A stretch of DNA of 64,000 nucleotides from Daphnia pulex (taxonomy: Eukaryota; Arthropoda; Branchiopoda; Diplostraca; Daphniidae). The notes beneath the pieces are model-generated. The model was not told where the DNA came from. It did not search any database and was given only the letters and a program-made list of their open reading frames with translations. Shown here in pieces: positions 53,700 through 64,000 of the stretch. Made by a program: the position numbers and the translations under genes. Each line of letters opens with the position of its first letter. Position 1 is the first letter of the stretch. The stretch lies in contig NC_060023.1 in NCBI RefSeq assembly GCF_021134715.1, positions 6,200,001 to 6,264,000 of the forward strand. The letters are read 5' to 3'.

Positions 53700-55850
53700 A
53701 ATGATGCACCGAGCCACCGATACATGTGCCAAAACTGTTCTCTCCTTTTACAGAGCGCCATTGCGCCTATTTTCCATTGGCGAGATCAGTCCATTCGGTT
53801 TTATTTAAATATGACCACCCCCTCTTATGATTGTGTTAATTGGGATCAAAGGTTAAAGATAAAAAAAAATATAGCTAGGAAAGATCGATTGCGTCCCTTT
53901 GTTACCTGAAAATGTAGCCTTTAATTTAACCTGAACATATTTCAAAGGCTGCATGTGTGTTGTACGCAGCAAGGAGAGGAGGAGATGCATGTTGGGGCAG
54001 ATAAGTTTGAATAAAAAATAAAAAAGCGCGCGGCGAACCTCCCAAGCTCAAACTAAGTTGAGCTTGGGATAAGTTGGGCTCGTGATTGCTGGACGTAAAC
54101 CATTCGTTGAGTGCAAAAGCTGCAAGTTGTTTTTGCATCGTACATGTCTTCCTGTGGATTTATCCAGAACGGACTACGTTTTAATGAAGAAACATAATCA
54201 ACCCTTTTACTTTCAATGTGTGAATTGCGTTGGGGGATATTGTTGTAAGTGCAACAAAGGGGCCACAAGAAAAGAAAAGGCGGGGACGCCCAGTAAGTGA
54301 ATGAACTCAGTAGGTAATTGTTAATCGTATAATCAACTTACCTTTTTTCAATATTTACCAGCGCAAAATCTACTGCCTGTTCCATCCATACAAGACTATC
54401 GTCCTACTCAGTTGTCATTCTCAAATGTAGTTCTTGGACCAGGCCATACATCCACCTCAATGGAGAATGAAGATGTTGTAATACCACAGTTGATATCGCC
54501 CGTACTAGACTCTATGTCAACCTCTTCAGTAGCAATAGTGGCACCAACATCATCAACTTCCAATTCAAGCCAACATTGGTATTGGCAGTAGATATGACAT
54601 CCCACAGCCACTGAGGGAAGCCATTGTTGATTTACGACAGCCAGACCTTCCAGGTGTCCAAGATGTACTCATTGAAGATGAGCCCGACAATGTAGAATCA
54701 ACTGAGGACGAGGAACCATTATGGCATATAGAGGAAAGGGCCATGAGCAAGTAAAAAATTATCTAAGTAAAAAAAAAGCTTAAAAGTAATCATATATTTT
54801 TTTATTTGTATAGAGAGAAGAAAACGTTATTTGACGGTCTGGGACATAGTTACAACATCAAACGCACATCCAAGTCTATACTGTTACCTGGAGATGCAAC
54901 AAACACTGCAATCCCGATTTCTGTCGAAGCTACGTCATACAGAAGGAAAATATATACTTTGTAAAAATGCCGCATACCTGCAAAGCAGACAATAATGTAT
55001 CACGAGACGCAGCCATCATAATTCTTTCTAAGCAACAAGGATTAGATAATCCCCTGTTGAGCGCCAGGGCTGTTGTAGAGAGAGAGATGATGGGTGCCTT
55101 TAACAAAAGTCCGACAAGGGAATTGCTCGTAAAAATGAATATCGTCAGAGCCGTCCAGTGGAAAAAGATGATCCAGTTTATGAAAAATCCGAAGAATCTG
55201 CACTTTCGTTGGGGTATATTTTCAATTACAATATTACTGTAACAAAATAACTAATAAAGGTATTTATTTATAGGAATCTTTGAAGCTTGTTTACCTCAAG
55301 GTTACTCCAGAGACGACATCAAGCTTGACTGCCTACACTGTTTTTCCTGGCTTCTAATTTTTGCGACAAATCATCAGCTTAAACTTCTGTGTAAAGCAAA
55401 AACGTGATATGGCGATGGTACATTTTATATATGTCCTTCTCCATTTTACTAAGTATTTTCCATTCACGCTTTCATAACGCATTGCAATCTGGATCAGCAG
55501 GTTCCTTAAAAAAAAACAGTAAAATAACTGTAGCCTAAATCCATTTTTTTACGAACAGGTTCCTCTGATCACCGTTTTAATGTCAGGAAAGAGAAAGACA
55601 GACTACTGTGCTGTTTCACTTCTATCCTGCATCTTTTAAAACAAGACGACAATTTACCGAAGGTGCAGGAATTCATGCTTGATTTCGAAAAAGCAGCATG
55701 GCTGCCTTGTAGAACCATATTTCCTGCTGTTAAACCTGTTGGTTGCTCCTTCTATCTGACGCAGTCCTTCTATCGGCAAACGGGAAGCGACAACCGGACT
55801 ACTTCCGTCTGCGAACGAGCCAATGGTCGCTTTTACACGTAGAAAACTAC
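53700..55850 (+). pseudogene. MULE-type transposase relic with PHD-like and FLYWCH-like regions
   Basis: In order on the plus strand: a Cys/His finger (CKSCKLFLHRTCLP...FYFQCVNC...CCKCNKG, 54082-54300) resembling a PHD finger; an acidic linker (to 54750, ending EERAMSK); LFDGLGHSYNIKRTSKS and HTCKADNNVSRD (54830-55010), like the ends of a FLYWCH finger and its following helix; a helix rich in MMGAFNKSPTRELLVK; and the MULE DDE region ATNHQLKLLCKAKT (stop where Trp is expected) YGDGTFYICPSPFY, then VPLITVLMSGKRKTDYCAVL and MLDFEKAAW. YGDGTF and MLDFEKA carry the first two catalytic Asp. Several introns are plausible; frameshifts and stops show it is dead. Confidence 0.65.
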
Positions 55851-58800
55851 GTAAAGTCTACGCGGTAGGTGAAAATGTCAATGTGCGATGCCCTGGTTTC
55901 TAATGGTTTGAATTCCATTTTTTTTAGCGTGATCATGCGCGTTTACGACTCCATTGCGGGGAACAGCAAGCTATCGAAGAACCTGCTCGAAAATCCAGCC
56001 AGATTCATTGGCGGAGAACTACGGGAAAAGTACGACAAAGAAACACCAGGCTGTAGTAACCTGTGCAACCAAGGACACCACAGTTCCTACGCAGTTGGCA
56101 GATTCAGAGGACTGTTGCGCTTTCCTCATTTATCATGGCGTCAAGCTTTTGAATGTAACTTGGCACATTTGTCTTATACTTATTTGCCCTGTTATTCTCA
56201 TTTTTACCTGCTATGTGCAAGTGTTAATAGTTTTTTATCCCTTTTACGACAATGGGGGTTGCCGGACGCTGTCGAAGTGCTGAAACAAGAAAGTAGCCTC
56301 GACTTCGACTACGGCTCCTTGGCGAGGCACCTGCTTTAACTGATTCTACGTCAGCTGCGTGGTAGGCTATAAGTCGTACGAGTCGACGCCAAACAGGCGA
56401 CATGTGGACTTATGTTACTCTTTTCTCGCGTGTGTTTATTTTTTTTCTTTGATTTTTGGTTTTTTAAATTGTTTTTCATGCAGTTTCGCCGTCTAACATC
56501 TAACCTAATCTAACTGGCGAGCAACGGAGGAGAGGCGTTGGATCCCTTTGTGGCTGCTTTTGTTGACGGCAGCATTTCTCGAATGTGAGGATGGGTTAAG
56601 CCTACGACACCTGCCAACGTGGAGCAGGGACATGAGCAAGGAGCAGGAACAACACAAGGAGACGCTGTTGTTGCTTCCGCATAGCCTGACTGACTGCCTG
56701 CCGACGAGGCTGCACGTATCCATACGACTTGAAGAACCCGTCTTCGCGCGATTAACAAAAGGATCAGACCAAACATGGCTAGCAAGAACCTGTAGTCTGC
56801 CTGTCGTTTCTGTTGAAATGTTCTCACTTGAATCGTCTTCGGTTAGTTTGCTCGTAGATCTACAGAAGTTTTTGTTTGTCTTGTCGTTTGCGATGCGGAA
56901 ATTTTGGGGGTGGTGTGTGTGGTTTTCCTTTGGCTGCCATCTTTAGATAGGAGTTGCCCAAAAGCTTAATATGGGTTTAGCGTGTTGGGCGCCCTTAGCA
57001 GGTGGCACACTCCACAAGCCGGCTGATTATCACTTGATTTCTTTTTTTTGTGACACTTCTGCAGTGCAGTGTTTAAACATGTTTGTTGAATGGAACAGTG
57101 TATTTTTTTCATGAAGTGTCGCGCTTGTGCACCAAGCGTAATTTTTTTTCGCTTATTGTGTGTTTGTAGGTCCACACTCGAACCGGTTTGTCGTGTGCCA
57201 AATTCACCCAGAACAATGTAAGATACTTCGAATTTAAAATTTTTTTAAAAAATACTGTTTGTATATATTTTGTTGGTGCCTTGGCGAGCTGCAGTGAATC
57301 ACCAATGCACGGACGATTTGTCTTTTCGTCATGCGTTCTGTCTGGGTGGGGACGATAAATAAATTTTTCCTTTTATTTTTGGAAAACGTCAAATTCCACC
57401 TCCGTCAGTTGGCCCAAACCAGTTTTGCAGCGAGCGTCCCCTAACTTTGAGCCCGCACACGCTCGTCGTAAAAAAATATCAAACAAGTTTTGAAACTGCC
57501 AATCAAGGCAGAGTAAATTTTTGGGGACGACAAATCACAGACAAGCACGTAGGCGGGGCTTCTCGGTAACGGAGATAGCCAGATGCCTGAATTTAATTGG
57601 AGTAGGCTATGCCCTTGACGTACATCTTCTTTCCTCTCTCATATCGTAATTCATGAATGTTTTTCCCTCTCAAGGGTATGCTTTCGAGGTAAAACTCTTC
57701 CTCCTTTTTTTTGGGGGTCTCTTCTTTGTCTGGCTCGGCCAAGGTTCTTTTACTAAGGGGGCGTAAGTGTTGTTAATTGTGGTTAGATATGGTAAAAAAA
57801 TGCAAGTGTGGGAGACACAAAAGTTTGCAATCCAAAAGTGGATAATAAATAAGAGTATTGTAGCCACCGACTATTAAACTTGGGCTATTGCATCTCGCAT
57901 TCCGGTCGGAGATTCTTCTACTGGGCATTCCAGATATTATATTACTTTCACTTATTCATGCGTAATGGGACTTTTGCTGTTGGAATTATTTTAGATAGAA
58001 AATTTTTCTTTAAGGACGAAAAACATGAAATCTGAAAATTTAGTTAAATAAGCGGTCTACTAAATTAATGTCTACGTTAAACTTTGTCTACCAAGTTATG
58101 GTGCTCCAGTTCTGGTTACCATGACACTTATTAAAAAGCGTGTGGTACTTCATCATTGTAGAAACTGCGATAGGAAGGCTTGATGCAGCCCAGTTGTCTA
58201 AGTCGACGAGCAGTGACCGTAATCTCACACCATTAACGTTTAATTTTCAGAAAATTAGAAAAGAAAATTGAACTAATTTGGTAGCTAGGAACAAATTGGA
58301 AATTTTCCGGTTTTATATCCGAGTTGTATTACGTAATTTTGAAAAAAGGCATGGAACTCATTTTTATTGACAAAAAGCTAGACAAATGTTAACAATAAAA
58401 TCACGGGAAAAGTAGGATAAAAGTAGTAATTCCAGATTCCGTCAGAGAAAACAGGGAAAGTTGTCAGGGAACAATTGCAGGGACTAGGTCAACCAGTTGG
58501 CCGTTTCCGCATTCCTCTGCGGAGCCGTAGTAATGGTGGATAACGTAGAGTTTGAAATCCATAAAAATTGTTCTCCACCACCGCTTGTTTGAGAAGTCTA
58601 TGGTACAGTTAACGTATATTGTGGCTCTACAGCGAATCAAAGTAAGTGTGATGACGTTCGTTGGATGTGCTCGCATGTACGTGTCGATCAACGGGGTTCA
58701 GCCGTCTTACAAGCAGACGTCAATCTGGAGCATAGAAATCCTCCCCAACCCGTCGTAAACTACCGTGGTAATTTCCGGCTGACTAACTGCCTGTTACTGT

Positions 58801-58879
58801 TAGGATCTCTCTTTGAAATTAGTTCAGTTGTTACATCTGCTTTGTTTGTTTTACTAGAATTTGTTATTATTTTCAATTT
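55851..58879. other. 3.0 kb without a supportable gene
   Basis: A plus frame at 55869-56339 (156 codons) follows the MULE relic but has no transposase motif and looks fortuitous. Opposing frames at 56505-56946 are shadows of each other. A pogo-type helix-turn-helix expected upstream of the next element was looked for near 58464-58760 and not found. Confidence 0.25.
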
Positions 58880-60850
58880 TGAAGATCTTGAACTATGCTT
58901 CTAATATTCAAGGTAGTCCAGTTGCTAAAAAGGTAGGAAGGCCAAGTGTTTTGAAACCAAAGGACGAGCAAGTAATTGTATACTGGGTTCAAAAAATGGC
59001 TTCTTTTGGTTTCCTTATCACGAATAATGAGCTTTTGGATTCAATCCAACATAGCCTTAATCGTACAAATAGGATAACTAACTTTAAAAACAATCGTCCA
59101 TCACTTCAGTGGATCCCCAAATTCCAAAAAAGGCACGATTTGTCTCCCAGAATCTCTGAAAACATGGACATTGGCAAAGCTCAGATCACCCCTGATGACC
59201 TTAAGAAGTGGTCAGATCGCTTCGGGACCTATTTAAAGTTGTTTTTATCTGCAATTTTTCTGTTTTTAGGCCCCTGTAGAGCCTCTTACTACTAAAAACC
59301 CCCACGGCCATACATCATGATTTTATCACCAGACACCGCTTTTTTTCTTCTTAAATTGGAATGTCCAGCTTGAAATCTACATAAGCTATATTTTTTTAAT
59401 TGGAAAAAAATTGGAGGATATTTTGAAAGATCCCACTAGGTCATTTAACTGTGACGATACATTCATTCTTCTATCTCCCGGCAAACAAAAAGTCCTTACA
59501 ACAATGGGAAGTAAGGATGTATATCTCATTCAAAAATGTTCATCAAAATCTGGAGTTACTGTTTTGGCCACAACGTCTGCTACTGGTTGGATTTTACATC
59601 CATTCATAATCTATCCTTATGAACAGCTTCAGAAATGGATGACCAAAGATAAATTGCTTCTGGATTTGAAGTTTTCACCAGTCACCAAGAAATGATGGAT
59701 AACAGTGGATGCATTTTTTTGTTACTTCGCCAGTTCATTCCAGAACTGAAGACCAAAAACATAAAATTCCCTGTCGTTTTATATTTGGATGGAAATTGTT
59801 GCCATATTAACATAATAATATCTGATATATGCTCGGAAAATGATATCGAGTTGATTTGTTTCCCTCCAAATACTACTTTCATTTTGCAGCCTTATACAAC
59901 GTTGCTCTCTTCAAGCCATTGAAAGGGTTGCGGCAAAATAGGATGAATGATTGGGCAAGCCAGAAACCCGAGAAATCAAGTTACTTTTAAAAATGTGGCC
60001 CATCTACTGAATGGTGTATGGCAAAAATTGCCTCTGATGTATGGTCAAAATGGTTTTAGGGCTTGTGGCTTGTACCCTTGGAACTCTGCGGCTGTGAGGT
60101 AACTTAAACTTTATGCGTTAAAAAATTATTTTTAAAAGATCATTATCTTTAGAATTACTAAGTGTGTCACAAACATGGAAAAAGACCATAACGAAACTGA
60201 CCATAATAATGCCCCCGATATAAATGACGAGTCTTTTGAAAATCCTGGGACTTCAGCTTTATCAACATTGAAGAGAACAGAACAATTAGGAAGGAACCCA
60301 TTATACGTATGATAAGTTTTTTTTGTGGGATTGATATCGTAAATTTTTTTTATGAATTAAAGATTGGGCACACAATCCTAGCAATCTTTGAAAGGTCGCT
60401 GTCTGCCGAAGAAGTTGGCGAATTCGTCTCGATTTTGGATAAGGAGGGACGTTTTAAGGATACCGAAGGAATAGATAAACTTAGTGATGTTCAAAAAATC
60501 CAATATGGCGGACTTTGGAAAAGTCTTATCCAAACATATGTTGAAACTATAAATAGTAAGCCAATAGAAAGTTTAAAAATTAACAAGGTTTAATTACTTA
60601 AAAAATTTATATCAATAAGTCGCAACGAATCTCCTGTGGAATCCCCTACAACGTCCCCAAAACTTAACCTTGTGCCTGTACCTTGCCTTCCTAACAAGTC
60701 TGGCAAAAACGAGAGTTGTCTTCTCTTGTTCTGACTGGGGAGAGAGCTAAAAGAATTTTAGCAGAACAGGAAAAAAGTGAAAAAGAAAAAAACGCAAAAA
60801 AATTGTCATAAGAAGAATTTAGTGACCACTATGATGAAGAATTAGACTAG
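58880..60850 (+). pseudogene. Pogo/CENP-B-like transposase, largely readable but broken
   Basis: From about 58909 a frame gives GSPVAKKVGRPSVLKPKDEQ and a CENP-B-type DNA-binding domain ending SPRISENMDIGKAQITPDDL. The DDE_1 core follows: FNCDDTFILLSPGKQKVL (59438-59491), VTVLATTSATGWILHPFIIY, then after a frame change PVVLYLDGNCCHINIIISDI (59771-59830) and CFPPNTTFILQP. Past another frame change come VALFKPLKGLRQNRMNDWAS and LPLMYGQNGFRACGLYPWNS, then an exon with ERSLSAEEVGEFVSILDKEG. Where family members have QPLDVALF the sequence reads QPYNVALF-like, so the third catalytic Asp appears lost. Several introns fit. It is a relic of a Tc1/mariner-superfamily pogo element. Confidence 0.7.
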
Positions 60851-61900
60851 GGTTACCAACAATATATGGTAATGTAATGATATTCTTTTATATTTCTAAA
60901 ACATTAAGTGAATTCAAGCTTCATAGGAATGAAAAAGCCCCATTTAATATTTCGTCAAGTAAACGGTTTTTGAAAATTGTTTCTCGGCAACCTGGTGATG
61001 ACTAAACTGGTGAATCATAAATTCCTTCAAAACAAACGTAAAATATTTAATTTAATCCATTGGTTTCTGTCTTGAATTGATTGTGAAACGATCTTTTTTG
61101 TCAAAAAATCAACTGTAAGCAGTTCGAAGGTACCAGGAAATCCCCCAGACTTTAAGCCAAGTAAAAAATTGAGGATATGAAGGAACCGATGGTTATAGCT
61201 TTAAACAGGCATCAAGAAGACACATCAAAAGTTCTTTTTCGCTGGTGCAGGGAAGTTGGTTTCAAAACATAATGTAACTTATGTAGAGTTTGTGACTATT
61301 ACTTTCACCACGAAGTAAAATTCGTCTGCTTCTCCTGCGTCCTGGTAAGGAGTGTTGCCTTGTGGGGAATTTCTGAGACAAAGCTATAACCTACTTCTCC
61401 TACCCCCCAAAACCCGTCGCCACAATATCACACGGGCATTATGGGACTACGTGTTTTTTTTGTTTTATTTATGTAAGAAAGACATTTGTGTTTATTTTGA
61501 AATAAAAATATCTTAATCTTTAAGAATTCTATATTTTTTTATATTTTTTCGTCGTCAAACACGTTATTGTAAACTTAGGGGAAAAAAATTAAGAAGAAAT
61601 GGAGGCAAAGCGCACCTGTATTTCTAGTAGTAGTACCATTGCAAGAGACTCGCGAGTCACGAGTGGGTTCACTATTTCACTTGCAATGGCTGCACTAATA
61701 CTAACTGGAACTGTATTTGTCTAACTACAGCTGGGATCATTCCCTCACGGTAAGATTTTTCGTTGGGTGTTAGACTAATTGTTACATGTGATGGCATGAT
61801 TTTGAATATTATAACATGTACAACCCATCTATACCAATAGTAATAATGACAACCCTAGAGTAAGCTCAAAATTATGTCATCATGCCATGATCTACGATAT
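60851..61900. other. 1.0 kb spacer with a short inverted repeat
   Basis: CCATTGCAAG (61636-61645) and CTTGCAATGG (61680-61689) form a 10-bp stem over a 34-nt loop that itself holds the palindrome GACTCGCGAGTC. Otherwise no feature was seen. Confidence 0.3.
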
Positions 61901-61950
61901 TGGAAAATAATACTGGAAATGTAGTGAGAATAATAAGAAATTACAAAAAA

Positions 61951-62109
61951 AGAGATTCGTGAAGAAATAGAATATTTGATTCTGGCTGCTGTTAACAGGA
62001 TTATTAAAGGGAAAAAACCAAATCTAGATGAGTCACGTATTCTGTTTGAGGAAATTTTGTGCGGCCCAATCAAGATTGGTCCTTTCACGAAAGTAACAAG
62101 GATTCCCTA
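61951..62109 (+). pseudogene. Open fragment without ATG, unknown family
   Basis: The plus frame reads EIREEIEYLILAAVNRIIKG, then KKPNLDESRILFEEILCGPI and a short tail to TAA at 62107-62109. Its composition is strongly protein-like (amphipathic helix, then Gly/Pro-Ile-Lys tail), but there is no start codon. It may be a last exon or a fragment of a mobile-element protein. Confidence 0.35.
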
Positions 62110-62984
62110 ATAAATATAATCAGTATGATTTTTCGAAAAGAAAGAAGAATTAACAAACAAATACAAACACACACGAACAAAAAAATTAAACACACAAAAA
62201 CATTATAACTTACCTTTAATGAAGTGTCTTGCTCACATTTTTAAACAACATTCGCCCAACAGTTCTTCCTTGGTGGTGTTGGTTATTTCTACCCATACAC
62301 TTATTTTTCTCTCTAGTACCTATCACTGTAAAAAAGCTAAAAAAACTTGTGGCTGGATGACTTCCCTTGGTCCGACCACAACCATTAACGACACACTGTT
62401 TATCGCTTATGGCGGTATTCATAAACTTAAATTAAATGCTTTAAAAGAACGAAATAACAAAAAAAATCCCCAATTTGTTTCGTTTTATTGCCCGTTTAAC
62501 TGTCTTTACTTTGTATTAATTATATTTATTGAGGAGAACACAACAGAAAAATAATTTTAATTAAAATGTGGTACCCCTTCTGATTTTTTTAAACATCGTT
62601 TGGTAGTATTTTTAATGTTGTATTAGATAACATCAGAGAGAGACGATGTAAATAATGAGGAAATTTAAGTGAAAAGTCAAGTTGGCGGGTAGACACAGAC
62701 TGATGATTCGAGGAATTAAATCAACTTACAGCACCAAATGATAATTAAAGAAGTATAAGAATTTTAAACAAATATTTCTATAATCGAAACAATGAAACTT
62801 AAAATTTTTCACCCGTTACCCTACCTCGTTAACCTTAGGGCTTAAAGAAAATAAAAAGATGTTGCATTCCCATGGTAAAGAGACTCTCAACCTTCCGCAC
62901 TTTTCAACATAGAATAAGGGCAAGGACGAGTGATTCTAAACTCGATATTGACCGCAGTGTAAATCAGGCGTTCTGTAAGTCAAG
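62110..62984. other. 0.9 kb AT-rich, nothing convincing
   Basis: A 111-codon plus frame at 62219-62554 lacks coding character. There is an A/C-rich run at 62156-62200. Confidence 0.25.
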
Positions 62985-63266
62985 ATGACATCTAAAGTGG
63001 ATGAGAAAACAAAGCTGTTGAAACTCGAATGTAGGGAAATGAACGAGCATATTTTTGAAGATCTCCGTGTTATTTTGTCTAAGCCGTGTTATCAGCCTAA
63101 AGGAGGGTTCACCTACGTCAGGACTGTCAATTGGAATAAGTTATTTCGAATAACACAATCTTTCCAATCAATAACTGGAAAGGATCACGACGGCCAGAAA
63201 TTGCTGTCTTCGAAATTCACTAGTTCGGCATCCCACCACTCAACGTTCCCTACCCCGTGCCCTTAA
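62985..63266 (+). CDS. Hypothetical N-terminal exon of the downstream transposase-like gene
   Basis: ATG at 62985 (context CAAGATGA) opens MTSKVDEKTKLLKLECREMN, then a well-mixed sequence including GGFTYVRTVNWNKLF and ITGKDHDGQK, ending in a Ser/Pro tail at 63266. No family is recognised. Downstream in the same orientation, transposase-like coding appears from about 63650, so this may be the first exon of that gene or of an adjacent element gene. No promoter was identified. Confidence 0.4.
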   Translation: MTSKVDEKTKLLKLECREMNEHIFEDLRVILSKPCYQPKGGFTYVRTVNWNKLFRITQSFQSITGKDHDGQKLLSSKFTSSASHHSTFPTPCP

Positions 63267-63640
63267 AAATAAACGCGACGAAAGCCCTTCATCCAAGTTA
63301 TCGTATGGAAACTCAACAACCACCGAATCTAAAAAAAACCTTTCGTCCCAATAATGCTATCCCATACTTGTTGCGGGCATAGAGGATTAAACGACAGATT
63401 TCCCTTCAAACATTTACAGGAAATATAATGCTACCGTGAATCTGAATATTAAAGAATAGGCTGCTCAAAGGCCTCGTAATTTGAAACAAGTTCAAAATAC
63501 AATGCAGAATCTCATTCGAAAGTTGCGTCTCAGCTGAGACTAACTCTGCAATCTATATGTTTGAACGTTCGATGGCACATTTGCGAAATAAATTCTTACT
63601 TTCCCCGATTTGATCATCATCGGATTGAACTATGATATTG
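63267..63640. other. Spacer or introns, no clear coding
   Basis: Translations are broken on both strands. This may be intronic to the gene spanning the right edge. Confidence 0.2.
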
Positions 63641-63784
63641 CCGGAGTTTTCCTTTCCCTTCTTTGTACCTCTCCATCTGTAGGATTTTTCTATGACACGA
63701 AACAGAAATTCAAATTGGTAAATTTTACGTGTAAATTTTTCCTTTGAAGACGTAGAATTCACCAACAAACCTACAATATCCTTG

Positions 63785-64000
63785 TTTTTCATGGTACATG
63801 AAAGAAAAACGTTTGAAACTCATTATCTATACTTTGAAGAAAAGTGAAAAACAAATTATTAGGGCTTTCAAAAGCCAAAAATGTCTACATAGTTTCGGAC
63901 GAAGAGTCGGCGATTGCCGAAGGAATGCGAAAAAATATACCTACAATTGAAATTTATTGCTGCTGGAATCATGTGACACAAAATGCTAAATTAAACTAAA
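63785..64000 (+). pseudogene. Transposase-like region running off the right edge
   Basis: Plus-strand frames give FMVHERKTFETHYLYFEEK, then after a stop or frame change AKNVYIVSDEESAIAEGMRK and IPTIEIYCCWNHVTQNAK. The pattern V-H-E-R-K-T...H...F followed by V(T/S)DEE-A and CWNH is seen in MULE-related transposase-like proteins of arthropods; the D of SDEE may be catalytic. It is cut by the window end, so its state cannot be judged fully. Confidence 0.45.

Noticed and set aside
55869..56339. 156-codon plus-strand frame after the MULE relic
   Set aside because: No transposase motif continues into it, and an overlapping frame is equally open; not supported as a gene.
1..64000. CRISPR arrays, bacterial operons, rRNA genes
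   Set aside because: None were seen; spaced repeats found here are minisatellites, transposon ends or duplicated host DNA.

Overview
This looks like nuclear DNA of an arthropod, most likely a water-flea-type crustacean (Daphnia or a relative). The reasons are short GT-AG introns of about 70-110 bp, a chitin-binding RR-1 cuticle protein gene, a second secreted Ala/Pro-rich gene whose signal peptide is split by the first intron, intron-bearing tRNA genes, and a dense mix of eukaryotic transposon families. The genus is an inference. Nothing prokaryotic was seen.

Layout. 1-650 is the 5' end of an LTR retrotransposon running off the left edge, with a tRNA-Phe-type primer site. 820-1880 is a diverged tandem duplication. 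1988-8007 (minus) is the most interesting locus: a two-exon gene for a protein with an N-terminal hydrophobic anchor, a coiled coil and two RRM-like domains. A complete 3841-bp Merlin (IS1016/ISXO2-like) DNA transposon at 3479-7319 and a 311-bp insert at 2875-3185 interrupt it. Taking out both inserts, with one copy of each target duplication, leaves exactly 590 codons in frame. The Merlin element has ~790-bp terminal inverted repeats, each with two tRNA-like Pol III A/B-box units pointing inward, and an apparently intact five-exon DDE transposase of 454 aa.

9109-9913 (minus) and 12120-12948 (plus) are intact-looking secreted/cuticular protein genes with TATA promoters. Between them lie three intron-containing tRNA-Thr(CGU) genes (minus), the third with a degraded acceptor stem.

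From about 16 kb onward the window is mainly a graveyard of mobile elements: a Penelope-like element (about 20.0-21.8 kb), a Tc1/mariner relic (22.1-22.9 kb), a gag-bearing LTR element (31.5-32.8 kb), a non-LTR 3' end (34.4-34.8 kb), two MITE-like elements, a solo LTR with a 5-bp target duplication (48.1-48.5 kb), a MULE relic with zinc-finger regions (54-56 kb), a pogo/CENP-B-like relic (58.9-60.8 kb), and the start of another transposase-like gene at the right edge. Interspersed are fragments of host-type genes: a RanBP2-type zinc finger, lysine/glutamate-rich repeats, a calcyclin-binding-protein-like tail, a WD40 gene with a recent ~1-kb tandem duplication, and an EGF exon.

All calls rest on reading translations and motifs by eye. 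No database search was run, and exon borders are proposed from GT/AG sites and frame continuity.
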